Positions 38,971 through 39,012 of a DNA stretch of 39,012 nt are shown one piece after another; within the stretch, counting starts at the first letter, position 1; the number at the start of each line of letters is the position of its first letter. This stretch comes from CAZVON01 sp964628435. GTDB lineage: Bacteria; Patescibacteriota; Microgenomatia; Levybacterales; UBA12049. The stretch lies in contig CAZVON010000007.1 in assembly GCA_964628435.1 (NCBI GenBank), positions 1 through 39,012 of the forward strand, written 5' to 3'. The translations under genes were made by a program, and so were the position numbers. The notes under the pieces are model-generated. The model was not told the origin of the DNA and made no database searches. It saw only the letters and a program-made list of their open reading frames with translations.

Positions 38971-39012
38971 ATGTCAAAACAATTAGAACAAAAATTAGTA
39001 GAAGATTATTTT
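38971..39012 (+). CDS. hsdR: Start of a type I restriction endonuclease subunit HsdR (cut by window end)
   Basis: Only 14 codons are visible (MSKQLEQKLVEDYF). The N-terminal E-x-x-L-V-x-x-Y/F pattern and the position 2 nt after hsdS fit HsdR, the ATP-dependent motor and nuclease. The identity is mostly from context. Confidence 0.55.
   Translation, partial: MSKQLEQKLVEDYF

Noticed and set aside
1..39012. Recoded UGA (Gly) as in Absconditabacteria/Gracilibacteria
   Set aside because: UGA ends rpoB, rplW, rplQ and hsdM at the family-expected place, and the core genes have no in-frame UGA.
1..39012. CRISPR array
   Set aside because: No regularly spaced direct repeats with unique spacers; the repeats seen are short palindromes or local tandem units.

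Overview
The window looks like part of a Candidate Phyla Radiation (Patescibacteria) genome, probably from the Microgenomates side. Evidence: a long, compact, AT-rich ribosomal-protein superoperon; S5 overlapping L15 with no room for uL30 (rpmD), a loss known to be general in CPR; ribosomal proteins with lineage-style extensions or shortened ends; many short palindromic repeats of the kind common in these genomes, some of them inside essential genes; and UGA used as a normal stop (rpoB, rplW, rplQ, hsdM), which argues against Absconditabacteria and Gracilibacteria. The lineage call is inference; no rRNA gene is present. The sequence is a scaffold, with a 10-N gap inside rpsS.

Layout. 1-6302: 3' part of rpoB, then rpoC, rpsL and rpsG. 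6323-15065: the classical str operon is split. Between rpsG and tuf lie a convergent membrane-anchored cyclophilin, fusA, a redox pair (membrane thioredoxin and DipZ), a GH18-like secreted protein, a Nudix hydrolase, a conserved unknown, a transglutaminase-like protein and two small membrane proteins. 15078-16384: tuf with its own promoter, leader hairpin and intrinsic terminator. 16539-33045: S10-spc-alpha superoperon (S10, L3, L4, L23, L2, S19, L22, S3, L16, L29, S17, L14, L24, L5, S14, S8, L6, L18, S5, L15, SecY, Adk, a UPF0200-like kinase, Map, IF-1, L36, S13, S11, S4, RpoA, L17, L13, S9). 33110-33586: hsp20 on the minus strand with a CIRCE-like operator over its promoter. 33590-34080: a repeat-rich noncoding junction. 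34081-39012: a type I restriction-modification locus, hsdM - three accessory genes - hsdS - start of hsdR.

Functionally most of the window is translation and transcription machinery plus protein export (SecY) and N-terminal processing (Map). The 9.4-12.9 kb block is an envelope thiol-redox and surface module. The last 5 kb is a probable horizontally acquired defence island.

The most interesting signals are: (1) a leader RNA before rplC that starts at an extended -10 promoter, contains an unusually long complement to the conserved 3' end of 16S rRNA, and ends in an intrinsic terminator 4 nt before the start codon; (2) a three-gene cassette (AlbA_2/Schlafen-type protein, unknown soluble protein, two-TM beta-rich protein) stitched by stop-start overlaps into a type I R-M operon; (3) palindromic repeats translated in frame inside EF-G, L13, DipZ and possibly Map; (4) a recurring arrangement of hairpin, T-run and start codon, and a set of genes predicted to be leaderless.
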